This document shows positions 30,402-39,628 of a DNA stretch of 64,000 nucleotides, piece after piece (position 1 is the first letter of the stretch; each line of letters begins with the position of its first letter). Source of the DNA: Massilia sp. METH4 (GTDB taxonomy: Bacteria > Pseudomonadota > Gammaproteobacteria > Burkholderiales > Burkholderiaceae_D). The notes beneath the pieces are model-generated. The model did no database searches, was not told the origin of the DNA, and saw only the letters and a program-made list of their open reading frames with translations. Made by a program: the position numbers and the translations under genes. The DNA is taken from assembly GCF_037094685.1 (NCBI RefSeq), contig NZ_CP146614.1, forward strand, positions 6,138,001 through 6,202,000. Direction: 5' to 3'.

Positions 30402-30458
30402 ATAGCCGAGCTCGTGTCCCCCTGGTGCCTGGCACCAGGGGGACACGAGCTCGGCTAT
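30402..30458. repeat. Perfect 28-bp inverted repeat abutting the pilY1 stop codon
   Basis: Arms 30402-30429 and 30431-30458 are exact complements with a single T between them. The arms contain GAGCTCGTGTCCCC and the centre is the palindrome GGTGCCTGGCACC. The right arm ends in the pilY1 stop codon. No T-run follows. It could end pilY1 mRNA or protect it from decay, or be a mobile extragenic palindrome. Confidence 0.85.
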
Positions 30459-33400
30459 CAGTCGCCCTTCACGCGCCGCCAGCCGACCGGGTGCGCATCC
30501 TCGGAACCGAGCTCGACAATCGGCCGCGTCAGGGTCTCGCCCTTGGCCGTGGTGGCGATCATCTTCAATTGACCGCTGGGCAGGCGCACGATGATGAAAC
30601 CCACGGCGGCCGAGGTGTTCGACAGCGTGCCGCCGACCAGGAGCCCGTTGACGCCGGTGCCGCGGCACACGTCGAGCGCGTAGGCGTTGCTGGTGCCGCC
30701 CACCGAGCAGGATGACGACGAGGTCGGCAGGTTCGTCACCACGTTGGCCACGCCGCTGACGATCTTCGGGTCGATGTTCATCCGCTCGCCCGGATTCAGG
30801 CGCCAGTCGAAGAACCAGCCGCTCTTCTGCTTCAGGTCGGCCGCGGTGTCGGCAATCTGGAATGCCGCCGTATTGCTGCCGCCCACGCTGTCGAGCGTCT
30901 GCTGTTCCATCGCCGCGCCGCGCACATTGACGAACACGCCGGTGTCCTTCACCGCATACAGGCTTTGCACATCGGTGCTCGTCGTATCCGGCACGTCCAG
31001 CAGCCGGCCGGTGCCGAACAGCACCACGCGCTGCGGCTCGGCGCTGTTGTCGACGGCGCACAGCGTCACGTCCGGCCGCGTGGTGATCGGCTGCGCCGCG
31101 CCGGCATCGCCCATCTTCAGCACGCCCACGCTGCCGTCGGCGGCCGTCAGGTCGAAGCGCCACATCTGGCCCTGGTTGTCGCCGCCGTAGATGTAGGTCA
31201 CCAGCGGGTCGCCGTTCGGGTCGGGCGTGATCGCCGTGATCTTCGCCAGGCCAGATGGCGTGACGACGTCGCCGCTGTTCGTGGTCACCGACTTGAGCAC
31301 GGCACCGGTGGCCACGTCGACGATGAACAGGTAGCCCTTGCCGTCGCCCGTATCGACGCCATCCACGCCCGGCACATTGTTGTAGCCGGACGTGAGGAAC
31401 ACCACCCAGCGTGCGGCACCGGAACCGTCCTTCCACGTGCCGAACTGCGGATTGCCGAACGACAGGCCCAGGTTCGGCACGGCGTTCGCGCACACGGCCG
31501 CGTCGGCGCACAGTTCCCACAACTGCTTCGGCTGGCGCGGGTCGGTGATGTCCAGCGCATAGTAGCCGCGCCCGCCGGCATTCAGCCCGGCCACCAGCAC
31601 CGTGCGCCACGCGCCGTTGATGTAGACGTCCGCCACCTCGGGCGAGCCGTCGGTGGTGAACTGGTGGTTCGTCGCGTACGTGGTGCTGGCCAGCGCCGGC
31701 AGCTTCTTCATCGTGATGCGGGGCGCGTAGGCCCACACTTCCTCGCCATTGTCGGCGGAGAACGCGTGCAGCATGCCGTCGTTGGCCGCCGTGTACACGG
31801 TCGCCACCGGCCGCGCCGCCGTCTGCGCATCGCGGAATGCCGGGTAGCCGTTGTCCGTATAGGCCTTGCGCGGGTCGCGCACATAGGCCGGCTTGGACGA
31901 GGCGATATCGCCCAGCACGATGGGCACCGCCGGCGTGTCGCCACTCATCGTGTAGGCGCGGAAGATGGTGTCGTTCGCGTACTGCTGCTGGCCGCGCAGC
32001 CAGTTCACCATGTTCTCGCCGCTGTTGACGAGCGCGCGGTCGGCCGTCGACAGCAGCGTGCATTGCGGCAAGTTCGGGCACTGGCTGGTGAACCACGCTT
32101 TCTCCTGCGCCGTCATCTGGTCGTAGCGGAACGGTTTCAATGCGCCGGTACCCAGCATGTAGATGCTGCGCGTATCGCTGGCGGCGGCCACCTTGGTGCC
32201 GACGGTGTCGGACGACGTCCAGACCGTGTTGTTGCCGACGATGCCAGTGGTGGGATCGATCTTGCGGTCCGACAGTTCGCCATACCATTTCACGGTGGTG
32301 AAGGTATCCGAGAAGATGTCGTTGTCCTGCAGCGAGATGTTCGGCGTGGACGTGGCGGCGGCCGAGGCGGCGCCCAGCGTCATCTGCATGTTCGCCAGCG
32401 CCGCGGACAGGCCCTGCACCACCTCGCGCGGCTCATTGGCGCTGAAGTACTTGCCGTGGCCGTTGATGGCCGCGTGCCACAGGTCGTCCACCCGCTCCTG
32501 CACGGTGTTGCCGGTGTTCGTCACGTCCGGATTCGGCCACACATAGGGGCCGTTGTTGTTCCATGGGCAGCCGGTCTGCGCGCGCGTGATCAGGTTGTAG
32601 AAGTCGCCGCCCGGCTTCGGCGCCGTGTCGTAGTTCGGCTCGTAGGTCATCACGCCATCCATGCCCAGGCCCAGCGTGTAGGTGTTCATGTGCAGGTGCG
32701 TGTTTTCGCCGTCGGCGGCCGGTACCTGGCCGGGCTTCGTCATGTCCGGCTCCAGGTCGGGGCGCAGCGACACGGTGCCGGTCGACGAGCCGCCGTTATA
32801 CCAGTGCAGCGCCACGTCGGCGATCGAGGGTTGCGACTGGCCGCGCGCGTCCACGCAGCCGCGCGACCAGGTGCAGAAGCGGGACGCGTTTTCCTGGTTG
32901 TCGTTGCTGGTCACGTTGGCGGTCGAGCTGCCGTTCCAGTAGCCGTCCGTGGTGAGGATCAGGAAGTTCTGCTGGCAGGGGAACTGCACCACCTCCGACC
33001 CGCTCGCGTAGTTGTACGGCGACAGGTTGGCGAACATGCGGCCCACGTTGTCCATCGCGGTGCGGATCGGCGTGGCCCCGCTGGTCGTCACGCCGTACAG
33101 CGTGGAATACCACGTGCTGCGTGCCGTGCCGGTGAAATCGGCCGGCTTCATGTCGATGGCGCCGGCGGCACCCGCCTGCGACAGGCGCACGAAGCCCACC
33201 CGGTAGTTGGCGTTGATGGCGGCGAAGGCGATGCCGACCGACGTCTTCATCATCTGCAGGCGGTTCTTGTAGTATGCATACCAGTTGGCGAAGTTGGTCA
33301 TCTCCTCCTCATAGGTGCACACCGCCGCCTGCGCCACGCAATCGCCGCGGGCCGACGCCTTCGGGTACGTACGGCCGGGCACGACGTTCACGCGCGAAAA

Positions 33401-35050
33401 CGCGCTGGGCAGGGACGACAGCGCGGTGGTCGTCGCCGGCACGCCCTCGACGATGCTGGTGGCGGCCACCGGGGTGAAGGTGACGTTGCCGCTGTTCGCG
33501 ACCGTGCCCGAGAGCACCGCGCCGTTCGCGGTGGCGTTCACGTTGACGATGCAGACGGTGGTGGACGGTTCGTTGGCGCACACCCCCGTGGTGGCGTCGC
33601 CGCCCAGGTAGGCGCGGTGCGTGGCACGGGTGCCGTAGGCATTGATGGCCGCCACGATCGCCACCGCCGCCTGTTCCTGCGACATGTTCTTCAGTGCGAC
33701 CGTGCCGGTGATCTGCGTGGTGCCCAGCTTGATGTTGCTGATGCTGCCATCGCGGCGCATGCTGCCGCTGCCGCCGATACGCAGCAGCCCGGTGGGCGGC
33801 TGGCCGGTCGTCGCCGGCGTGGTCTGCACGGCCGGCGCATCCACTTCCAGGCCCCAGCCCTGCCGCGTGTTGAGCGTCGAATCCTCGCGGATCGTGCTGC
33901 AATTGGTCAGCGATTTGGTGCTGCTGGCGCAGTTGATCGGGATGACAGCCACCACATTGTCCGAGGTGAGCGTGATGCCCAGGGACGAGCAGGCCGGCAC
34001 CGTGGCCGAACTCACGGGCGTGCGCACGCAGGCCCAGTAGGAGTTCGCGCCCAGGCCCGTGCGGGCGATGATGCCGGCCGCCACCTGCGTGGCCAGGGCC
34101 TGCTGCTTCGCCGCCGTGTTCGTGCCCGCCGACGCGGTGACCGCGCCATTGGTGATCGTTACCGGCGAATTCGGCGCGGCGGGATTGATCACGGTGACCC
34201 CGGCAATTTGCATCGACGACGTGGACAGGCTGGCGCCGATCGTGATCGTGCCATGGGCGATGGCGGTGGACGGCGGCGACGAATACTTCGGATAGATATA
34301 GGTGCCCACGCGCTTGGCCTGGCAGGACGACAGCGCGCGGTCGCTGCACCAGCGCACGGTGGCCGGCACCGGGTAGCCCACCGGCGCGGCGGCGCCGGCG
34401 GCCACCGACGTGCAAGAGGTCAGCCGCTCGTCGCGGCAGTATTCCGAGACGGCGATGTTGAAGTAGTACGGGCCGCCCTGGATGGCGGCCGCGTTGTAGT
34501 AGGTATTGTCGGGATACGTGTAGGTGGCGGTGTTGATGCGGCAATCGCCCTCGTCGCTGCCGCTGCACCACTGCAGGTCGGGAAATTCGGTGACCAGGTT
34601 GATGGCGCTGTCGCCCGCGCCGTACAGGTTCGTGTTGCTGCGGCCGAAGCCGTCGCTGGGCACGTTGGTCCAGTTCGCGGTCTGCGCGGCGGTCATGTCC
34701 GGGTAGTACGTGCCATCCCACATGATCGGCGCCTGGTAGCGGATGCGCGGGTTGTAGTACTGGCGGTTGAAGTCAGGACTCATGAACGGGGGGTGCCCGA
34801 CGCTGCACGCCATCACGCCATTGACGAGCGTTTGCCGGGAGCGGCAGATATTGTCGTTCACATAGTCCGGCGTGTAGGTCTGGTCCATCGAGCCGGAGTT
34901 ATCGAACAGCAGCATCAGGTTCGGCTTGACGGTGCCGGTGCCGGCGATGTTCAGCAACGGCACTTGCGCGATATTGGTGGTGGCGGCCAGCAGCAGGCCG
35001 GGCATCCAGGCCAGCAGTGCCAGCGTCCAGCGGATCAGGGAATTCATCAT
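30458..35050 (-). CDS. pilY1: PilY1-type pilus-tip adhesin / assembly protein
   Basis: Large secreted component of the type IV pilus that regulates assembly and retraction and acts in adhesion. The 1530 residues start with a signal peptide (about 1-23), then a von Willebrand A-like domain with the MIDAS motif D50-x-S52-x-S54 (FDNSGSMD). The C-terminal third is the conserved PilY1 beta-propeller ([38 protein letters not shown]) with a calcium-loop-like DPNGDPLV and [13 protein letters not shown]. Two ATG codons are adjacent; M1 or M2 may be used. It follows pilX by four bases and ends the pilin operon. Confidence 0.93.
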   Translation of the reverse strand: MMNSLIRWTLALLAWMPGLLLAATTNIAQVPLLNIAGTGTVKPNLMLLFDNSGSMDQTYTPDYVNDNICRSRQTLVNGVMACSVGHPPFMSPDFNRQYYNPRIRYQAPIMWDGTYYPDMTAAQTANWTNVPSDGFGRSNTNLYGAGDSAINLVTEFPDLQWCSGSDEGDCRINTATYTYPDNTYYNAAAIQGGPYYFNIAVSEYCRDERLTSCTSVAAGAAAPVGYPVPATVRWCSDRALSSCQAKRVGTYIYPKYSSPPSTAIAHGTITIGASLSTSSMQIAGVTVINPAAPNSPVTITNGAVTASAGTNTAAKQQALATQVAAGIIARTGLGANSYWACVRTPVSSATVPACSSLGITLTSDNVVAVIPINCASSTKSLTNCSTIREDSTLNTRQGWGLEVDAPAVQTTPATTGQPPTGLLRIGGSGSMRRDGSISNIKLGTTQITGTVALKNMSQEQAAVAIVAAINAYGTRATHRAYLGGDATTGVCANEPSTTVCIVNVNATANGAVLSGTVANSGNVTFTPVAATSIVEGVPATTTALSSLPSAFSRVNVVPGRTYPKASARGDCVAQAAVCTYEEEMTNFANWYAYYKNRLQMMKTSVGIAFAAINANYRVGFVRLSQAGAAGAIDMKPADFTGTARSTWYSTLYGVTTSGATPIRTAMDNVGRMFANLSPYNYASGSEVVQFPCQQNFLILTTDGYWNGSSTANVTSNDNQENASRFCTWSRGCVDARGQSQPSIADVALHWYNGGSSTGTVSLRPDLEPDMTKPGQVPAADGENTHLHMNTYTLGLGMDGVMTYEPNYDTAPKPGGDFYNLITRAQTGCPWNNNGPYVWPNPDVTNTGNTVQERVDDLWHAAINGHGKYFSANEPREVVQGLSAALANMQMTLGAASAAATSTPNISLQDNDIFSDTFTTVKWYGELSDRKIDPTTGIVGNNTVWTSSDTVGTKVAAASDTRSIYMLGTGALKPFRYDQMTAQEKAWFTSQCPNLPQCTLLSTADRALVNSGENMVNWLRGQQQYANDTIFRAYTMSGDTPAVPIVLGDIASSKPAYVRDPRKAYTDNGYPAFRDAQTAARPVATVYTAANDGMLHAFSADNGEEVWAYAPRITMKKLPALASTTYATNHQFTTDGSPEVADVYINGAWRTVLVAGLNAGGRGYYALDITDPRQPKQLWELCADAAVCANAVPNLGLSFGNPQFGTWKDGSGAARWVVFLTSGYNNVPGVDGVDTGDGKGYLFIVDVATGAVLKSVTTNSGDVVTPSGLAKITAITPDPNGDPLVTYIYGGDNQGQMWRFDLTAADGSVGVLKMGDAGAAQPITTRPDVTLCAVDNSAEPQRVVLFGTGRLLDVPDTTSTDVQSLYAVKDTGVFVNVRGAAMEQQTLDSVGGSNTAAFQIADTAADLKQKSGWFFDWRLNPGERMNIDPKIVSGVANVVTNLPTSSSSCSVGGTSNAYALDVCRGTGVNGLLVGGTLSNTSAAVGFIIVRLPSGQLKMIATTAKGETLTRPIVELGSEDAHPVGWRRVKGD

Positions 35051-35054
35051 CTTG

Positions 35055-35642
35055 TCACGGGCCCATCATGACGACGGCCTGGTTCATTACATTGGCGCCG
35101 CGCGCGCCGGCGATGCGCGCGGTGATCAGGTAGTGCAGCTGCGGCTTGCCCTGGTAGGCCGGCGCGTCGGAAGACAGGCTGTCGCCCGCGCGGGTCTTCG
35201 CCTGCACGTTCTGCCGCGCCGCGGTCAGCGTGCAGTTGTTGGCCGGGCTGGCGGCGTTGTAGGCGCCGGGGAACTGGCACATGCGGTGGATCACGTACTC
35301 GACCTCGTTGCGGCGGTTCGCGTCCCACACTTTCCTGGCGCCGCGCCAGAATTCGGGATTGGACACGCCCTGCCCTGCTCCGGGATTGATCGTGGCCACG
35401 TAGCCGGCGGCGGGGATGTCGTTGTACAGCACGTTCTTGTCCGGCAGGCTGCCCAGCCACTCGTGGGCCGCATGGATGCCCAGGTCGGCCGCCTTCGACA
35501 GCGCATCCTCGTGTGCGAGGTTCGACGTGGTCAGCGCGGTGGAATTGGTGGAGCGCAGCAGGTAGATGCTGCTGACCATCATCACCACGAGCATGATCAG
35601 CATCACCGGCAGCGCCAGGCCGCGTTGTAGTGCCTTCCTCAT
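35055..35642 (-). CDS. pilX: Minor pilin assembly protein PilX
   Basis: A 195-residue PilX-type protein. It begins MRKALQRGLALPVMLIMLVVMM, a positive end followed by a hydrophobic helix; the PilX N-terminal domain lacks the strict GFTLIE processing site of major pilins. Its ATG overlaps the pilW stop as ATGA. It works with FimT, PilV, PilW and PilY1 to prime pilus assembly. Confidence 0.88.
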   Translation of the reverse strand: MRKALQRGLALPVMLIMLVVMMVSSIYLLRSTNSTALTTSNLAHEDALSKAADLGIHAAHEWLGSLPDKNVLYNDIPAAGYVATINPGAGQGVSNPEFWRGARKVWDANRRNEVEYVIHRMCQFPGAYNAASPANNCTLTAARQNVQAKTRAGDSLSSDAPAYQGKPQLHYLITARIAGARGANVMNQAVVMMGP

Positions 35643-36784
35643 GGCTTCCACCCGGCATTGCGGATCGGAACGATCGTCTCGAACACGCGGTAACGGTAGC
35701 AGGTCCAGCTGACCGTGTCGTTCGGTATGGCGAGCGCCACCTGTACCGGGGCGGCCGCCACCCCGGCCGGCGCAGCGGTGCCGAACACGGTCAGCGGCGC
35801 GGTGGTCGCAGTGCACGTGCCCTGCCGCGCAGCGGGGCGCTCCGGCACCGCGCCACGGGCCACCACGGCGATGCGCAAGGCGGCGATGCGCTGCCAGTCG
35901 CCCGGCGCGCCGGTGCTGCCGTCGCCGTCCGCGTCGATCATGGCGGCGCTCCAGCGCCCGACCCGCAAGCCCGACTTCGGAGTGAACGCACTGCCGGCCC
36001 GCGTATCGAACCCGTACTGCGCCTTCACTGCGACAATGTTGCCGACCACGGCCTGTGGCATCCCGCCCGTGCCGGCCAGGTCGGTCGCCCGCAGTCGCAG
36101 CACGCCGTTCGACACCGACCAGGTGTGGAACGACAGCTTTTCGGCCGGCCCGAGGTTGAACACGCGGGCCTGGCCGCCGTTGTAGAGAATGCCGAGGTTC
36201 CCGGTGTTGTAGCGCCATGCCGCGCCGGCGGCAATTTGCAGGGTACTGGCGGCCGGCGCGCTGGAGAGCTGGGCCAGTGTGCAATCGCCACCGGCGGGTT
36301 CCGGCGCGACCACGATCACGTCGCCCGCGTTGAATCCGAACGGCGCCACGCTGTCGACGCCGATCGACGTGCCGCCGATGTAGTTCTGCCAGACCCGCGT
36401 GGAACCGACGCCGGCCAGCCCGCTGCCGGAATACAGCGTGACGGTATCGGAGCCCTGGCCGCCATCGGCGATCACGGCCGGCGCCAGCGGCGTGATCGCC
36501 GCGCCGTTGCGCACGGCCTCGGCCAACGCAAACCCTTGCGTATCCGTCATGCGCGTGTTGCAGCCGTTGACGAGGTCGTCGTTCAAGCCCCAGCCGGCCT
36601 GCGCCGCATCGTTGTTGATCGAGAACAGCGCCAGCATGCCGTTCTGCATGGCGTCCGACCCGCCAACCGAGGCAGCCTTGCTTTGCTCGCCGTTGACCAT
36701 CAGGCGCGTGGCGAACATGACGGCGAGCAGGCCGATCACGACGGACACCATGAGTTCGACGATGGAGAAGCCTTGCTGTCTCAT
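35639..36784 (-). CDS. pilW: Minor pilin PilW
   Basis: A 381-residue PilW-type minor pilin with the prepilin peptidase site QQG/FSIVELMV, where glycine precedes the processed phenylalanine and glutamate is at +5. The hydrophobic N-terminal helix is followed by a large beta-rich domain with several cysteines. It starts four bases after the pilV stop and overlaps pilX. Confidence 0.9.
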   Translation of the reverse strand: MRQQGFSIVELMVSVVIGLLAVMFATRLMVNGEQSKAASVGGSDAMQNGMLALFSINNDAAQAGWGLNDDLVNGCNTRMTDTQGFALAEAVRNGAAITPLAPAVIADGGQGSDTVTLYSGSGLAGVGSTRVWQNYIGGTSIGVDSVAPFGFNAGDVIVVAPEPAGGDCTLAQLSSAPAASTLQIAAGAAWRYNTGNLGILYNGGQARVFNLGPAEKLSFHTWSVSNGVLRLRATDLAGTGGMPQAVVGNIVAVKAQYGFDTRAGSAFTPKSGLRVGRWSAAMIDADGDGSTGAPGDWQRIAALRIAVVARGAVPERPAARQGTCTATTAPLTVFGTAAPAGVAAAPVQVALAIPNDTVSWTCYRYRVFETIVPIRNAGWKP

Positions 36785-36788
36785 GTGT

Positions 36789-37199
36789 TCACCGGATGTA
36801 GGCCGTGACGAGGTGGCGGCTGTCGTCGTCGCCCTGCTTGCGGCGCCAGTGGATCTCGATGTCCACGCGCGTGCGCTGCGCTTCCGGCACGACGGCCACG
36901 CCGATGCGCGCGCCGGGGATGGCGGCCGACGTTTCCGCCGCCCAGGGTGCCAGCGCCGCGGGGGGCGTGGCGTCCAGCGCCACCTGATAAGCCGCCAGGT
37001 TCGCGGTGTCGTTATTCATGATGCCGACGAGGCGGTCGGCCGCGAGCGTGGCTTCCGCCCGCATCGTCGAATCGGCCAGCGCGGAGTACGAGCGTGCCTG
37101 CAGGCCGATCGTGCCGAGCAGGCCGAGCGCCAGGATGACGACGGCGACCAGGGCCTCGAGCAGCGCGATACCTTGTTGTGTGTGGAGGCGCGCGGTCAT
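36789..37199 (-). CDS. pilV: Minor pilin PilV
   Basis: A 136-residue minor pilin with the processing site TQQG/IALLEALVAVVILALG. The ATG at 37199 overlaps the fimT stop (ATGA); a longer frame to 37241 is an antisense-like extension inside fimT and is rejected. Encoded within the fimT-pilV-pilW-pilX-pilY1 series. Confidence 0.88.
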   Translation of the reverse strand: MTARLHTQQGIALLEALVAVVILALGLLGTIGLQARSYSALADSTMRAEATLAADRLVGIMNNDTANLAAYQVALDATPPAALAPWAAETSAAIPGARIGVAVVPEAQRTRVDIEIHWRRKQGDDDSRHLVTAYIR

Positions 37200-37798
37200 G
37201 GGCAGGCCCGCGAATCGGGTGCGGCGACGGCCGGGTCGCATTTCGACGCGATGCCCGCCAGCGTGACGGCCACCGCGGCGGCGCGCACGTCACCGGCCAG
37301 GGCCGCGGACGGGTCGAGGCGCAGCATGGCGAGGCGACCTTCGATCGACGTGTCGACCCAGCCCAGCTCGGTGAAATAGACGGAGTCGGCCCCTTCCGCC
37401 GTCACGGCCGGGATCAGCACGTTCGAAGGCGGCAGCGATACCGCGGCGCGGAACACGGACTTGAATCCCCCTGCCCCTTCCGGATCGCCCGCCGCGGCCA
37501 CGGTCGTCGTCGACCAATTGCCCGTGGTGTCCGTGCACGGCGCGCCCGGCGCCGGGAAGCACAGGTCCACCTGCCAGTCGAACTGCCCGTTGGTGCCGGG
37601 CGTGAGCACGAAGCGGCTGCGCGCATTGTGCGACACCGCCTGGCGCCGCGCCATCGACAGTCCTTCCAGGTAGAACTCCGACGCAGCCCTGGCCTTGTTG
37701 GCCACGATCCAGTGCGTCATGTTCGGGATGCCGGCGGCCAGCAGCGTGCCGAGGATGGCGATGCCCACCATGACCTCGATCAGCGTATAGCCTTTCAT
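37196..37798 (-). CDS. fimT: Minor pseudopilin FimT/GspH family
   Basis: A 200-residue protein with the prepilin site MKG/YTLIEVMVGIAILGTLLAAG at the very N-terminus, followed by a GspH/FimT-like beta domain with a likely disulphide pair near the C-terminus (CDP...RACP). The ATG at 37798 gives the short leader expected for a prepilin. It lies eight bases after pilE and overlaps pilV. Confidence 0.88.
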   Translation of the reverse strand: MKGYTLIEVMVGIAILGTLLAAGIPNMTHWIVANKARAASEFYLEGLSMARRQAVSHNARSRFVLTPGTNGQFDWQVDLCFPAPGAPCTDTTGNWSTTTVAAAGDPEGAGGFKSVFRAAVSLPPSNVLIPAVTAEGADSVYFTELGWVDTSIEGRLAMLRLDPSAALAGDVRAAAVAVTLAGIASKCDPAVAAPDSRACP

Positions 37799-37806
37799 CC
37801 GGCATC

Positions 37807-38229
37807 TCAGCTGGAGCATTGGCCGCCCTTCTTGTCGACCCAGCATGCCGCGTTCGTGCCCCAGGACGGGGTGGCGGTCGTGGCGCGGGTGCCGTTCTGG
37901 TCGATCGTGTATGTAAAGCCCGTCATCTTCGCGCGGCCGGTGGCCGTGATCGTGAACGTCGACGCCGTGGCGTTGCTCAGCGCGTAGGTGAAATTCGGGG
38001 TTGCGGCGGGGAAGGCGCTTGCGCCGCTGTATCCGTCGTAGGTGCGATTGTTGTTCCAGAACTGCTCGGCGTTCGCCTGCGCGGCGCCCAGGGCCGTGAA
38101 GGCCTCGGCAGTGCGCGAGCGCGTGACGTGGTCCGTGTAGGCAGGGATTGCCACCGCCGACAGGATGCCGACGATCACGACGGTGATCAGCACTTCCATC
38201 AGGGTGAAACCTTGTTGACGGTGTTTCAT
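37807..38229 (-). CDS. pilE: Type IV pilin PilE
   Basis: A 140-residue type IV pilin. The leader MKHRQQG is followed by FTLMEVLITVVIVGILSAVAIPAY, the processed N-terminal helix with glutamate at +5. The C-terminal region has one cysteine in AACWVDKK and another in GGQCSS, the expected D-loop pair. GAGG precedes the ATG. Here pilE is first in the operon, whereas in several relatives it follows pilY1. It may be a minor pilin rather than the main fibre subunit. Confidence 0.9.
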   Translation of the reverse strand: MKHRQQGFTLMEVLITVVIVGILSAVAIPAYTDHVTRSRTAEAFTALGAAQANAEQFWNNNRTYDGYSGASAFPAATPNFTYALSNATASTFTITATGRAKMTGFTYTIDQNGTRATTATPSWGTNAACWVDKKGGQCSS

Positions 38230-38839
38230 TGCGGCCTCAACTGCTTAACGAACATTGATGTACAGCAATTTTACGGCAGATATTGAGGTTTCTTGAGGGA
38301 AAAATGGGCAGCGACGCGGTGGGCGTCACTTTGTTGTGGAAACGCTGCAAGGATGCAGTCGAACGTATCAGCCTGCGCTCCTGTAACGCAGAGTTACGAC
38401 TTCAACCCTTTGTAGGAATACGCCGCATCGGCTCGTATTGCGCAGGCGCGCGTGCTCGGCGGGGCCTATGGGCAGACGCTTGCAGGATGTTTCCAGAAGC
38501 AATGTTCGATACCGTACGGATAACCACAAAAACGGCGAAAATGAGGCGTGGCCTCGCGTTCCGGCCTGTCGGCCCCGCAGCACGAGCAATCGTGCGCTAG
38601 CCCTTGAAGTCTTATGCTAGGAAAATAGATAGTTTCCGTAGGACTAGGCTGACAACTGATCATCTTACGAGCCTACACCCTAGCGGAAACCCGTCTTATG
38701 TTCGTTACCTACATACGAACTTAAAGTACTACCAACGCGATCGGCGCCGTGCGGCATCTAACTGAAAGTCGCAATCGATGCATCTTGGTCGAAATCGAAG
38801 CAGCCGACGATTTCCTGTACTTAAGCTCGTGAGGACAAT
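38230..38839. other. 610-base regulatory gap between pilE and the Crp/Fnr gene
   Basis: No gene is supported. The region must hold divergent promoters. It contains CCGTACGG at 38512-38519, which recurs at 41146-41153 upstream of the histidine kinase, and an imperfect long inverted repeat (TTTCCGTAGGACTAGGCT at 38633-38650 against AGCCTACACCCTAGCGGAAA at about 38670-38689). Lower GC than its surroundings. Confidence 0.5.
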
Positions 38840-39628
38840 ATGAACAACACTCAACTTGGCGTTTCCGAAAAAACCTCGATGCCGCTGAGCGGCCGGGAAG
38901 CCACGAAGCCGGTGATCAGCTACAGCGGCACGCAGCAGAACGAGCTGCTGGCCGCCCTGCCGCGGCACGTGCTGGAGTCGTTGTTCGAGCACCTGGAACT
39001 GGTGCAACTGCCCTTTGGCAAAGAACTGTTCGAGTATGGCAGCAAGCTCGAAAACGTGTATTTCCCCACCACGGCCATTGTTTCGCTGCTGTACGTGATG
39101 GAGGACGGCGCGACCACCGAGATCGCTGTCGTCGGCCATGAAGGCGTGGTCGGTGTGTCGATGTTCCCCGGCGAACGTGCGATGTGCACCGCCGTCGTGC
39201 AAAGCGCCGGCTACGGCTACCGCCTGAAGGCCCAGGCGCTGCGCGATGCGTTCAACCAGGGCGGCGCCCTGCCCCAGCTGCTGATGCGCTACAACACGGC
39301 GCTGTTCGCCCAGATGGCGCAGAACGCCGTCGGCGGCCGCCACAGCTCCATCGAACAGAAGCTGTGCCGCTGGTTGCTCGACCGCCTGGACCGTTCGCCG
39401 ACGAACGAGCTGAAGGTGACCCAGGAAATGATCTCGATCATGCTGGGTGTGCGCCGCGAAAGCATCACGGCCGCCGCCGGCAAGCTGCAGGAAGACGGCC
39501 TGATCACCTACCGCCGCGGCAACATCACTGTACTGGATCGTGCGGGACTGGAACGCTATGCGGGCGAGTGCTATAAGGTGGCAAAGACGGAATATGATCG
39601 TCTGCTCGTTGACGTAGCGGGCTGCTGA
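38840..39628 (+). CDS. Crp/Fnr-family transcriptional regulator
   Basis: A 262-residue regulator with an N-terminal cyclic-nucleotide-binding-like beta roll (about residues 35-150) and a C-terminal helix-turn-helix (VTQEMISIMLGVRRESITAAAGKLQEDG). No cysteine cluster for an iron-sulphur centre is seen at the N-terminus, so it is not a classical FNR oxygen sensor. GAGGAC precedes the ATG. Its last 104 bases overlap, in the opposite strand, the 3' end of the histidine kinase gene. Confidence 0.88.
   Translation: MNNTQLGVSEKTSMPLSGREATKPVISYSGTQQNELLAALPRHVLESLFEHLELVQLPFGKELFEYGSKLENVYFPTTAIVSLLYVMEDGATTEIAVVGHEGVVGVSMFPGERAMCTAVVQSAGYGYRLKAQALRDAFNQGGALPQLLMRYNTALFAQMAQNAVGGRHSSIEQKLCRWLLDRLDRSPTNELKVTQEMISIMLGVRRESITAAAGKLQEDGLITYRRGNITVLDRAGLERYAGECYKVAKTEYDRLLVDVAGC

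Noticed and set aside
30204..32288. Upstream in-frame extension of prfC
   Set aside because: It runs through extragenic hairpins and an alternative frame of pilY1; RF3 begins at 30203.
30965..35071. Plus-strand open frame of 1368 codons antisense to pilY1
   Set aside because: Composition is Arg/His/Gly/Val-rich without motifs and it mirrors a certain pilY1 gene.
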